Source: an uncultured Clostridia bacterium
GTDB taxonomy: Bacteria; Bacillota; Clostridia; TANB77; CAG-508
Length of the DNA stretch: 46,920 nt
Direction of reading: 5' to 3'
NCBI GenBank assembly: GCA_947623945.1
Contig: CANQHU010000009.1
Coordinates: 1-46,920, forward strand
Below the pieces are notes generated by a model. That model saw only the letters and a list, made by a program, of their open reading frames with translations, ran no database searches and was not told the DNA's origin. Position 1 is the stretch's first letter. Each line of letters begins with the position of its first letter. The position numbers and the translations under genes were made by a program. Below, piece after piece: positions 1 through 8,400 of the stretch.

Positions 1-68
1 TCAACATCAAAAATATAAACACTATTAGGATTTAAAAATAAATCTTTAATTTTACTTTCAACCATCAT
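1..68 (-). CDS. N-terminal fragment of a gene cut by the left edge
   Basis: An ORF opens with two consecutive ATG codons (68-63) after an AGGTGAT ribosome site and runs off the window. The 22 visible residues end in FDVD. In HAD-type phosphatases such a segment begins the catalytic DxDG motif, but too little is visible for a family call. It lies outside attL, so it belongs to the flanking DNA, and it directly follows two more leftward small genes. Confidence 0.4.
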   Translation of the reverse strand, partial: MMVESKIKDLFLNPNSVYIFDV

Positions 69-73
69 ATCAC

Positions 74-301
74 CTAATCCTTTTTAATTTTTCTTAACTG
101 TAAAACTTGTCCTTCAGTTAAACAATAATTTTCAATAAAATCATCTTCTGCATAATTATTAGTCTCTACTATCTTTTGTTCTTCTCTTGGGATACTTTGA
201 GTTTTATAAACCAATTCAATATTCTTCATTCTAAAATCAATAATATTTTTATTATTTATACAATCAACTAAACTCTCATAAAGATAATTATAAATTTTCA
301 T
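74..301 (-). CDS. Hypothetical protein, 75 aa, flanking DNA
   Basis: This small soluble, charged protein lies in the leftward group outside attL. It begins with ATG at 301 and overlaps the end of the upstream gene by 14 bp. The C-terminal part (LTEGQVLQLRKIKKD) is helix-like. I recognise no family. The compact overlapping arrangement resembles phage or mobile-element genes, so the flank may itself be an older element. Confidence 0.55.
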   Translation of the reverse strand: MKIYNYLYESLVDCINNKNIIDFRMKNIELVYKTQSIPREEQKIVETNNYAEDDFIENYCLTEGQVLQLRKIKKD

Positions 302-616
302 TTTTTTGATAATTTTTATTTTTTCTTAAAAGTATTCGCTCCTGTCTACCACTATTTAACCATTTCAATTCTAATTTTTGAATTTGTTCATTAATTTTAT
401 CAGCTTTTTTATTTAATTCATTTAAAGATAAATTTGTTATTTCATTATAACTTATAATATCTTCACTATTTTTAAAATATTCAACTTCTTCTTTACTTTT
501 AAATTTTATAAAATCATCCTCATATGAACAAGTAGGAATTTCAATAAAATATGGAACTGGAAAATTTAACAAATCTTTGGCTTCAACATAACATTTATAT
601 TTTTAAATATTTTCAT
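288..616 (-). pseudogene. Small gene with a probable 1-nt frameshift near its start
   Basis: The main open frame (288-572, 94 residues counted from a TTG codon) continues upstream to about 603 without an ATG (reading KYKCYVEAKDLL). In another frame an ATG at 616 has an excellent AGAAAGGA ribosome site 8-9 nt upstream and encodes MKIFKNI before soon reaching a stop. Removing one A around 596-606 would join MKIFKNI to KCYVEAKDLLNFPV. I infer a single-base indel, either a real mutation or a sequencing error in an A-rich stretch. The product has a lysine- and glutamate-rich helical C-terminus and no recognised family. Confidence 0.45.
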
Positions 617-844
617 TTCTATTTAGTCCTTTCTATATTAAAAATTTATGAATAAAAGAACATTATTTAGATTTATTTTATGTTATATTCGAAAAATACG
701 AATTTGATACCAATCTGGTGCCGATTAACAGAGCATACATACATTCCAATATCTATATTCATTATATTCATAGAACATAGAAAATAAAGCATTTTTTATA
801 ATTTGTCCAAAGTTTGAAATGATAATAAAATTATCTTTTAAACG

Positions 845-867
845 AAAACAAGACCAGAATAAGACCA
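845..867. repeat. attL core, 23-bp direct repeat
   Basis: These 23 bases are identical to 46878-46900; the shared core includes AGACCAGAATAAGACC. Bases outside differ at both ends (G844/T46877 and C868/G46901), so the repeat is exactly 23 bp. It brackets all phage genes and the second copy lies 54 bp past the integrase stop, the usual attP position. A short ORF (about 774-921) reads through it, so integration would replace the C-terminus of whatever is encoded there. Confidence 0.9.
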
Positions 868-1013
868 CGGGGCTTGACAGTATTTATGCTAGCTGGATAT
901 GTAAACCTTTCACAAAATAATTTTTGATATAGCAAACATTTGTTTTACTTTTTTGGAATAATTTGGTAATATATATGTATGCTGTAAATCTAAACAGAAA
1001 GGTAGTTTTTATT
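868..1013. other. Non-coding DNA inside attL
   Basis: No gene larger than the attL-spanning short ORF is visible here. It contains the start of an AT-rich segment with TAATAT-like hexamers near 970 that could serve as a promoter for the tiny ORF at 1014. No convincing -35 box at proper spacing could be assigned. Confidence 0.4.
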
Positions 1014-1109
1014 ATGAATAATTTAGAAAATATTAAATATTTATATTACATTTTAAAAAAAGATGAACTAACAGACAAGTTCATCTCATATCTAAAACAC
1101 AATATATAG
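1014..1109 (+). CDS. Tiny ORF, 31 aa
   Basis: ATG at 1014 follows an AGAAAGGTAG ribosome site with normal spacing and encodes 31 residues rich in Tyr, Leu and Lys. A clean intrinsic terminator begins four bases after the stop, so this looks like a self-contained minimal transcription unit. No family is recognised. It sits immediately inside attL among likely lysogen-expressed genes. It could be a small peptide or the coding part of a small RNA. Confidence 0.5.
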   Translation: MNNLENIKYLYYILKKDELTDKFISYLKHNI

Positions 1110-1112
1110 TCT

Positions 1113-1135
1113 GAAGCATTACAGCTTCTTTTTTT
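1113..1135 (+). terminator. Rho-independent terminator
   Basis: GAAGC (1113-1117) pairs with GCTTC (1124-1128) across a 6-nt loop and is followed by a run of T to 1135. It ends the tiny rightward unit and overlaps the stop codon of the convergent lipoprotein gene. Confidence 0.8.
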
Positions 1136-1289
1136 AATCATCACAATTGCCGTTTTCACATCTCTCAAATCCGGCCCAGTCTAAAATTGAACCATATTCA
1201 TCAGCTTCTTCTTGAGAAGTAGTAACAGTTAATTCACAACCACTACATAAAAATATGCAACATAATAAAAATATTAATAACTTTTTCAT
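1134..1289 (-). CDS. Small lipoprotein, 51 aa, possible superinfection exclusion
   Basis: ATG at 1289 encodes MKK, a hydrophobic stretch, then a lipobox LCSGC with the lipidation Cys at residue 18, and a short acidic mature part of about 34 residues with two further Cys. The protein should be exported and anchored to the outer face of the membrane. It lies with a two-span membrane protein between the lysin and attL, a place where temperate phages carry lysogen genes. Small lipoproteins at such sites are known to block superinfection in other Gram-positive phages (for example Ltp of TP-J34). Function here is inferred from position only. Confidence 0.65.
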   Translation of the reverse strand: MKKLLIFLLCCIFLCSGCELTVTTSQEEADEYGSILDWAGFERCENGNCDD

Positions 1290-1291
1290 AA

Positions 1292-1552
1292 CTATTTTTT
1301 TTCATATAGCTTACGTCTAATATCGTGTAAAATTTGAAATAGTTCAGCTATAGCTATAAATGTAAAACCAGAAAACAAAAGAACTAATAAAGAAGCAAAA
1401 GCAATCGGGGCAGAATCTTCGGCTAATACGCAAAAGCAAATGAAAGCTAGAAAAAATATTATACCAGCAATGATTTTAAATGCCGTGCTTGTATTATTAA
1501 ATTCATTTTTTATTTTTACCTTATGATTTTGTGTTCTTTGTTCATCATCCAT
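1292..1552 (-). CDS. Small two-span membrane protein, 86 aa
   Basis: The start chosen is ATG 1552 (MDDEQR), preceded by GGAAAGGAGT; a longer frame to 1585 lacks that support. A hydrophilic N-terminus of about 30 residues is followed by two membrane segments (about 27-48 and 53-75) separated by a short acidic turn, then a basic tail (RRKLYEKK). It stops 3 bp before the lipoprotein gene and probably shares its transcript. Likely a lysogen-expressed inner-membrane protein; the exact role is unknown. Confidence 0.7.
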   Translation of the reverse strand: MDDEQRTQNHKVKIKNEFNNTSTAFKIIAGIIFFLAFICFCVLAEDSAPIAFASLLVLLFSGFTFIAIAELFQILHDIRRKLYEKK

Positions 1553-1677
1553 AGTTTGTACTCCTTTCCACCTAAAGAATATCATATTTAAATTATTTTG
1601 TCACGGTTAAACTGTGACATTTGGTATTATTTTTCATTTTTAGGGTAAACTATCTAATAGAATTGGTAGGTAGTAGT

Positions 1678-1893
1678 ATGAAGTTTAAAGCCAATGAATA
1701 CTCTAAAGGAGATATTATTAAATTTATAAGACAATGGACAAATTTAACTCAAAAAGATTTTGCTAAAAAAGTTGGCAAATCTAAAAGAACAATTGAAGAT
1801 TATGAAAGCGGAACAACAAATTATAATATTCAATTCTTAAAAGATATAGCTAATAAATTTGAATTAGACATTATAATAAGCAAAAAACGATAA
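1678..1893 (+). CDS. Small XRE-type HTH protein, 71 aa
   Basis: ATG 1678 follows GGTAGGTAG; an upstream in-frame codon at 1621 has no ribosome site. Residues 11-65 form a Cro/CI-type helix-turn-helix with the typical LTQKDFAKKVGKSKRTIEDYE pattern. The protein is a bare DNA-binding domain with no dimerisation tail. It is transcribed divergently from the lipoprotein/membrane pair and convergently with the lysin. It probably regulates its own region rather than the main immunity switch at 44-45 kb. Confidence 0.8.
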   Translation: MKFKANEYSKGDIIKFIRQWTNLTQKDFAKKVGKSKRTIEDYESGTTNYNIQFLKDIANKFELDIIISKKR

Positions 1894-1928
1894 AAGGATA
1901 ACTACATTTGAGCTATCCTTTATTTTTA
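1893..1928. terminator. Bidirectional intrinsic terminator
   Basis: AAAGGATA (1893-1900) pairs with TATCCTTT (1914-1921). On the + strand it is followed by a T-rich run and ends the HTH gene. On the - strand the second arm is followed by TTATCGTTTTTT, ending the whole leftward late operon after the lysin. Confidence 0.75.
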
Positions 1929-2780
1929 TTCTATTACAATTTGGAATTTAGTAACGTTTACGCCATAGACACCCGCATAGCCGTCTTGACCATTTGTGGT
2001 CTCAGTATCATGTTGAAATGAATAGTTGTTGACTTTATATTTAGCCTTTTTAAAAGGTCTTATATCATCAGGTGTATAGTAATAAACTTGAATTGCATCA
2101 ATTTCACAACCATTGCCTGCATAACCATTTTTAATATCGTTTATATTGTATCCTGTTACCCATGGCAACCAATTACCACCTCTAACATGAACTCGATATT
2201 TAATAGAGCCTTTATCTACTTTAATAGCGACATCGGTTATAGGACTATTTTCATATCCAGCATAATCAGTTAAGTTTTTAACTTCTGTTAACCAACCATG
2301 TTTTTTAGTTTTAACTCTGTAAATAACATTAACATTTTTGCTGCTTGGCGTTGGTGTAGGTGCATTATCACTAATTGCTTTTGTTAAATATGGTTCAGGA
2401 TTAATTCTTGATGCTGAACCATGATCGGTTGAAACTTCAAAATGTAAGTGTCTACCATCTGCATCACCACTGTCACCAATAATTCCAAGTACTGTATTTT
2501 CATCAACTACTTGCCCAACTTTAACTGCAACAGTGCCTTTTCTTAAATGAGCATATCTTGAATACATTCCATTTCCATGTTTAATACATACATAATTGCC
2601 CCAACCTGTTGAACCTTCATGTCTATTTAATCCATCTATTGCGTCAACTACTGTTCCTTTGCAATTTGCATGTACTTTGTTTTGACTTTCATCTGTACGC
2701 CAACCTAAATCGACACCTCTATGGTCACCTCCAAAGTGTTGTGTTATTCTTTGACTTGATTCATTAATTACTCTATCCAT
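1926..2780 (-). CDS. Endolysin, M23 metallopeptidase with ChW-like wall-binding repeats
   Basis: 284 residues. Residues 1-125 are an M23/LytM zinc endopeptidase: His20 and Asp24 (HRGVD), YAHL with His78, and HLH at 111-113 are the metal and catalytic residues. A Pro/Thr/Ser linker (about 140-147) leads to two or more C-terminal repeats with Gly-Trp and IDAIQVYY-like motifs, matching clostridial hydrophobic-W (ChW) domains that bind cell wall. There is no signal peptide, so release depends on the holin just upstream. It is the last gene of the late operon. Confidence 0.93.
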   Translation of the reverse strand: MDRVINESSQRITQHFGGDHRGVDLGWRTDESQNKVHANCKGTVVDAIDGLNRHEGSTGWGNYVCIKHGNGMYSRYAHLRKGTVAVKVGQVVDENTVLGIIGDSGDADGRHLHFEVSTDHGSASRINPEPYLTKAISDNAPTPTPSSKNVNVIYRVKTKKHGWLTEVKNLTDYAGYENSPITDVAIKVDKGSIKYRVHVRGGNWLPWVTGYNINDIKNGYAGNGCEIDAIQVYYYTPDDIRPFKKAKYKVNNYSFQHDTETTNGQDGYAGVYGVNVTKFQIVIE

Positions 2781-2783
2781 ATT

Positions 2784-2987
2784 TTAATTACCTTCTTTCT
2801 TATTATAACTATTACTTGATAACATTAATAAAGCCCCTAAAAATGTATCTAAAGCTGTTATTGTTCCAACAACTTCCTCACCATATGGCAAACTCCATAT
2901 ACTTGCTAATGCGAAATATAATGTGCCTATTGCTGGTAATACAATTTGAGCTACATATTTTAAAATATCGTAAGTTTTGTTTTTCAT
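2784..2987 (-). CDS. Holin, phage Dp-1 type
   Basis: 67 residues with two membrane segments (about 10-30 and 38-58) and a short charged tail. The IVLPAIGTLYFALASIW stretch and the TITALDTFLGALL second helix match the Dp-1 holin family, although the family name is from memory. ATG 2987 follows AGAGGTGAAAG. It overlaps the upstream membrane gene by 4 bp and lies 3 bp before the lysin gene, forming a lysis cassette. Confidence 0.9.
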   Translation of the reverse strand: MKNKTYDILKYVAQIVLPAIGTLYFALASIWSLPYGEEVVGTITALDTFLGALLMLSSNSYNKKEGN

Positions 2988-3295
2988 TCTTTCACCTCTT
3001 TTCCCATTGCCAATGTCTCATCTTGAAGTATTACGTTTTCACATAATTTTTTTGTATAAGAGTCATAGCCTGCTGATAAATACATATCACAAACTTCTGC
3101 TCTTTCTACTTTTGGAATTTCTTTATTCCAAATTATTGATTTTTCTGATAATCGCATTGCATTATCCAATTTTTCGTTTTGGTCATCGAATTCTTTTATA
3201 ATTCTATTAAAGTATCCAAAACAACCACCAATAAAAGTTATAATTGCTATTATTGTACATATTTGTTTCCAATATTTTTCTATCTTTTCTATAAT
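2984..3295 (-). CDS. Membrane-anchored lysis-module protein with likely AUU start
   Basis: The conserved-looking part starts EKIEKYWKQ, then a membrane helix (IICTIIAIITFIGG type), a coiled segment and a C-terminal domain containing EIPKVERAEVCDMYLSAGYD. The best ribosome site, AGAAAGAAGG (3310-3301), is followed by ATT at 3295 with 5-nt spacing and has no ATG, GTG or TTG nearby. The only upstream ATGs (3406, 3367) lie inside the tail gene without good sites. The type II topology and place before the holin suggest a lysis accessory protein. Confidence 0.6.
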   Translation of the reverse strand: MIEKIEKYWKQICTIIAIITFIGGCFGYFNRIIKEFDDQNEKLDNAMRLSEKSIIWNKEIPKVERAEVCDMYLSAGYDSYTKKLCENVILQDETLAMGKEVKE

Positions 3296-3308
3296 AATTA
3301 CCTTCTTT

Positions 3309-5486
3309 CTATTTAGTTCTTCTCCAAAAATATACTGTAATATAAGGTTGTAAATTATTGTGTGCATTATTACTACCAACACTACTGTGGGTATGTGTTG
3401 CATCAATATCTAAGTATCCCCATGCGTTAATAGCATCATCTTCTTTAGAATACCTTGCAAGTGATTTTTGCCTAAATGAAGCTATTCCAGATGTTTCGCT
3501 TCTAAAATCGCCTAAATATATACCAGCAACTGTACCTTTTAAAGTTTTGCTTCCATGGTCATGGCTAGGTAATTCAGACACTGTCATTTTATGTGTTTTT
3601 TCACCGCCAGTTTTAAGAACACTATTAAATTCACTTTCAGATGTATTTACACCTACTAATGTTCTTCCTTGACCAAATGCAACCCAAGTTCCACCAAGAA
3701 AGGTTTGAGGATTGGTATTTGTTGCGGTAATATACACTGCCCCAACAGGAAACATAATATTAAAAATATTTTGACCATCAATTTGCACTTTTCCAGCATT
3801 TGTTTCATTATATGCTCCCATAAAGCTAATTCCTTTTTTGTGATATGCAATATGTGGTTTACCACCAGTTAATGTTACTGAATAAATATAAGAACTTAAT
3901 TCATCTTTAATTGTAATTTCTACAATATAAGCATTTTCAATATTAAATCCTTCATTTGTATCTCCACGTATTGCTCCACTAAAAGAAAATTTTCCCCCAC
4001 TTGCTAATGTAGGTTTGATATCAGTTACACCATTAGTCCATGTACTACTTGTAGAAATTCTATAGCGATAACTAGCAGACAAAATTGAGTTTGTTTTAGT
4101 ACCAAAATTTCCACTCCAAATTGAACCACTATATGATAGAATAACTTCCTCACTAACACCTTCTTTACGTGCAACTGTGGAATTAGAATTTATAAAAGGT
4201 TTAACATAAGGAATAATATTTCTAGCTACTTTTTGAACCAATTTAGATTGTGTTCTACTGTCTATTGCATAAACACTATATGTTCCACTTGATACGCTAT
4301 TTAATTGTAACGACACGTCTGAGCTAGAACTATAATTTGCTTCAGTAGTGGAACTCCCAATTGTTAAACGGTATTTTTTCATTGTTGCTGAATTATTTGC
4401 AACAGCTTTATCTGATGCTGAAATTGTTGCCTTGATATTTGAAAAACCAATTATGCAATCTTGATTATTACCTGTTAAAGCAACTGTTTTGGAATTAACA
4501 TCTTCAAAGCTGAAATTTTTAAAAGTTGGTATTGCACTACTTGCTATTTTATAAGTTCCACTTATTGTACTTACTGTTTGGCTTGAATAAACGCAATAAT
4601 AAACAGCACTACCATTTGGACTATTTGGAATACTACTATATAGTGTACTAGCTGTTGGAGTAAAACTAAGCTCTGTACCAGTTGTAGAACCTTTATATAA
4701 TTCTTTTCCACTTGTATTGTTTTGTTTCATATAAACTGTTGCATTTCTTTTTAAAGGATTATATAAAACCACTTTTTGACTACCACCAATAGTTAAATCT
4801 TTAGTACTAATTGAAGATATATAAGGATATTGATATGTAGTTATAGATAATGCACTACTATCAGTTGTAAGTTGACTATCCTTTCTTCTTACACGTGTCT
4901 TTACCTTGTAATTAGTATTAGCTTTTAACCCACTTATAGTATATGTACCACTTGTACCATCAGTAACATTTAATCCCGTCCAATTACTACCATTATTTGT
5001 AGAATAATATATATAATCTACTGTTGCATCAGAAACCCATTTCATAGAAATAGATGTTTCAGTTTTGCTTGTCATTGATTGAGAAACAGTGGCATATCTT
5101 GGTATATTAGTAAGTTTTAAGCTTCCGCTTAAACTTGCATTACCTGGTGTATATGATGCAGAAGATGATTGTGAATATGAACAATCAAATGAAACAGTCT
5201 TTGAACCATTTGCATCATGTTGTATTTCTAAACTTCCACTAGCCCAAGTAACAGTTTGACCACCGTTGCAACTTCTTTGAGCATATTGACTATATACTTG
5301 TGTACCATTAATATGTGCTGTAATTGTTGAACCTATTGTAGAAAAAGACCATGAGGCATCAGCACTTAATTGTATTGACCAATCTACTATCGTTTTATTA
5401 GTACTTATATAATTACTTGGTACTCTCTCATTAATATTAAATATTAATGTATGGTGTCCATTGGAACATCTTTTTGTTGTTTTCAT
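3309..5486 (-). CDS. Tail/baseplate receptor-binding protein with DUF859-like and FN3 domains
   Basis: 725 residues. The N-terminal 130 residues (HHTLIFNINE, a Ser/Thr-rich beta region with GNASLSGSLKL) match the Dp-1-type structural family DUF859. A fibronectin-III-like domain follows (about 135-220), then beta-rich repeats. The C-terminal 150 residues resemble phage collar or receptor-binding domains: PVGAVYITATNTNPQTFLGG, then SELPSHDHG and a final NLQPYITVYFWRR. It should sit at the tail tip and contact the host surface. It is encoded after the tail-tip protein, in normal late order. Confidence 0.85.
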   Translation of the reverse strand: MKTTKRCSNGHHTLIFNINERVPSNYISTNKTIVDWSIQLSADASWSFSTIGSTITAHINGTQVYSQYAQRSCNGGQTVTWASGSLEIQHDANGSKTVSFDCSYSQSSSASYTPGNASLSGSLKLTNIPRYATVSQSMTSKTETSISMKWVSDATVDYIYYSTNNGSNWTGLNVTDGTSGTYTISGLKANTNYKVKTRVRRKDSQLTTDSSALSITTYQYPYISSISTKDLTIGGSQKVVLYNPLKRNATVYMKQNNTSGKELYKGSTTGTELSFTPTASTLYSSIPNSPNGSAVYYCVYSSQTVSTISGTYKIASSAIPTFKNFSFEDVNSKTVALTGNNQDCIIGFSNIKATISASDKAVANNSATMKKYRLTIGSSTTEANYSSSSDVSLQLNSVSSGTYSVYAIDSRTQSKLVQKVARNIIPYVKPFINSNSTVARKEGVSEEVILSYSGSIWSGNFGTKTNSILSASYRYRISTSSTWTNGVTDIKPTLASGGKFSFSGAIRGDTNEGFNIENAYIVEITIKDELSSYIYSVTLTGGKPHIAYHKKGISFMGAYNETNAGKVQIDGQNIFNIMFPVGAVYITATNTNPQTFLGGTWVAFGQGRTLVGVNTSESEFNSVLKTGGEKTHKMTVSELPSHDHGSKTLKGTVAGIYLGDFRSETSGIASFRQKSLARYSKEDDAINAWGYLDIDATHTHSSVGSNNAHNNLQPYITVYFWRRTK

Positions 5487-5492
5487 TTAACA

Positions 5493-8400
5493 CTATACTC
5501 CTGTTACAGCATCCCATATTTGGTTGCCAACTTTTTGTCTTATAATTCCTACAATTTCAGCTTCATCTTCAACTACAGCTTCTTTAGTAGTCATTCCTTT
5601 ATTCGTAAATTCGGTTATCATTTTATCCCCATTTACGGATTTAAACCCCATAATTTCTGGTGTTGCTACGAATTTAGTATCACTTGTTGATGATGTGATT
5701 GTAATACCTTTTCCTATATTTACAGTATCAGTTCTTGTTTCATTAGCATTTTGTGAATATGCAAGTTTTACACTACCAGCATTACACATGATGTCATATA
5801 TTTCTATTGAGTCATCAATATCAGTTATAAATTCTATTTTTAAATGATTATCTGATATATTAATTGGTTCTATTTTATAAGTCCCATCTTCATTTTTAAT
5901 TCCAGTTTGAAATAATGCGAAATTAGTGCTATCTAAAGCATATTCTTGACCATTTATTTGAACCTTAACATTTGCTAAAGAATTAGTTATCTTATAATAA
6001 AAACTTAAAGTATAATTTCCATTTGCTACATTTTGTTCTTGATAAAAATTACTTTTTTTAATTTTAATTGAATATCCATTAGCTGATTCACTATTTATTA
6101 ATCTTTCAGCACTTCCATACCAATATTCATATTCTTGACCTTCTTCAAGGACTTCTTTTGCACTAAAATCAGTATTTCTTAAAATGTTGTTACCACCAGC
6201 TTCACTAAAAGTATTAGTAACACCACTTGCTGAATTAAGTACCATTTCCTCAACTTGCGTTCTTTGATAATAATTATGTTCTAAATTATCATTTGTATTT
6301 TGTATACTTGTTTCATTTTGCTCCATTCTAGCTGTTATATCATCTGTATTTAATTCTAATTGTGTTATTTTAGAACCTTGTTCAGTATTTTCAGTTATTA
6401 AAGCATCAATTATTTTTTTATCTTTATATACATTAATTACAGTTTGGTTCAATTTTTCTCTTAAAGATACATCGCTTTTAATATTTGTTTGTTGTTTTGT
6501 TAAAGCTGGGCTTTCAATAACACTTTTAAATGTACCATCATAAGTGAAAGTATGTTTTAATACATAAGTATCAAAATAGTTGCCATTATCATCTTCAACT
6601 GTAATTTTATCCCCTGCATTTAAATATGGTAACCCATGATATGATTCTATTTTGCAATCATAATAAGTTAATCCTTTAATATTATTCCAAATACTATCTA
6701 AAACAAGTTGCCTAAGTTCAGGTGTATATAAAAATATATTATCAACTATTGAAAATTCTGTTTCACCATTATTTTTAATACTTTCGTCATCTTGAATTGT
6801 AACATTTTCGCCTTCAATTTGACTTTCTTTAATTGAAAATGAATTAACAGGACCATATATTTGATTTTTAGTTAACAAAGAATAATCATTTTTAGTTAAT
6901 GTTACACTTGACTCTTTGCTTAGTTTTCTAAATACCAATTTATTACTATCTTTACTTATTATTCCTATAGAACAAGCTAATTCTAATATATCGCTTAAAA
7001 CATCTTTACATTTATAATTTTCAAAAATATTTCCATTAACAGGAAAATCATTATTTTCAAATTCTAAATTATCAATTTCAAGACCACATTGATTACACAA
7101 ATCTTGTAATACATCTGACACAGTTGCTGAAGTAAAATCCTCAATTGTACATACATAATTATCATTTAATTTATCTAAATAATCATATCCTTTATATTCG
7201 CCTAAATTGACTGTTTCCTCATCATTTGGTTTATCTATTGTATATTTACCTAATTCAATATATTCTTCACTATCATCATCATATTTAACGCCTACATTAA
7301 CATCTACATCTTTACCATATAAACTAAATTTATCATTTATTTGAATATCAGTAATATCATTAACATCTAAGTAATCATTATTGGCATCTTTGAACATAAA
7401 CCTAACATATTTTGCATCTACATTATTAAATGTATATGGCAATTTATGATATCCAGACTTACTTATTAAATTATCATTTTCATCATAGAAGAATAAATAT
7501 ACATCTGTTGCTCCGTTTAAATCTATGGTGTATGTACTTTTCTCTATTGCAAATTTTTCAGTATTTCTTACTTTATTTGGAACATATGGTATATATACAA
7601 AATTTTCAGGTGTTATTGAAGTATCTTCTAATACAGATAGTCTAAATGTTATTGAACCACTTTGTCCTGAGGTAAAGCTTGCAAAAGTCCTTAGGCCAAA
7701 TGAATGAAACAATTTACTAAAGCTAGCTTTAGTAGTTAAAATTTTTGTTTTTACATCACCATTTTTTAAATCTTCAAAACTATAACTCATTCCAGTGCTA
7801 AATTGACCAGCGTCTTCAATATTACTTATTGCATTTAGTGTACCAGTTCCTGATATTTCTTTTATTTCTAAAGCAATTAAATATGAAGTTTTTTCTTCTA
7901 AATCCAAATCATATGTATAATAATTATAATAATGAACGCTAGAATTACCATTAATCGTAATCCAACCTTCATCATCTGTTGTTATTCCTGAAGTAATTGT
8001 ATTTGTATTTTTGAAATCATAAAAATTCTTACCAGTATCCACTAATTTCAAATAATTTTTTCCATATGGTAAATAAGGTAATTGCATATTATCTTCGTAT
8101 AAGCAAATGTCTTTTACAAACATTCCTTTACCACCCGATGAATTTAATCCAATATAATTTATAGTTTTATTTGCTGTTGATGAAAATGTATAATTTGATA
8201 AATTTCCACTATTAAGTCTTACTTCTGAATGTGTATTATCTGTATAATAAAATATAAAACCTGTAAAATTACCACTAGCATAATTATTTACATATCCTTT
8301 AACATTAAAAGTATATTGTGTATTTTCTTTAAATTCTCCTTGCATATATTTTAACGATGGTGCATCTGCATAAGCAAAATAATCAAAACCATTTTCTTTA

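Noticed and set aside
2816..3201. Short + strand ORFs over the lysis genes
   Set aside because: They are shadows of holin and membrane-protein genes, with no ribosome sites and hydrophobic low-complexity products.
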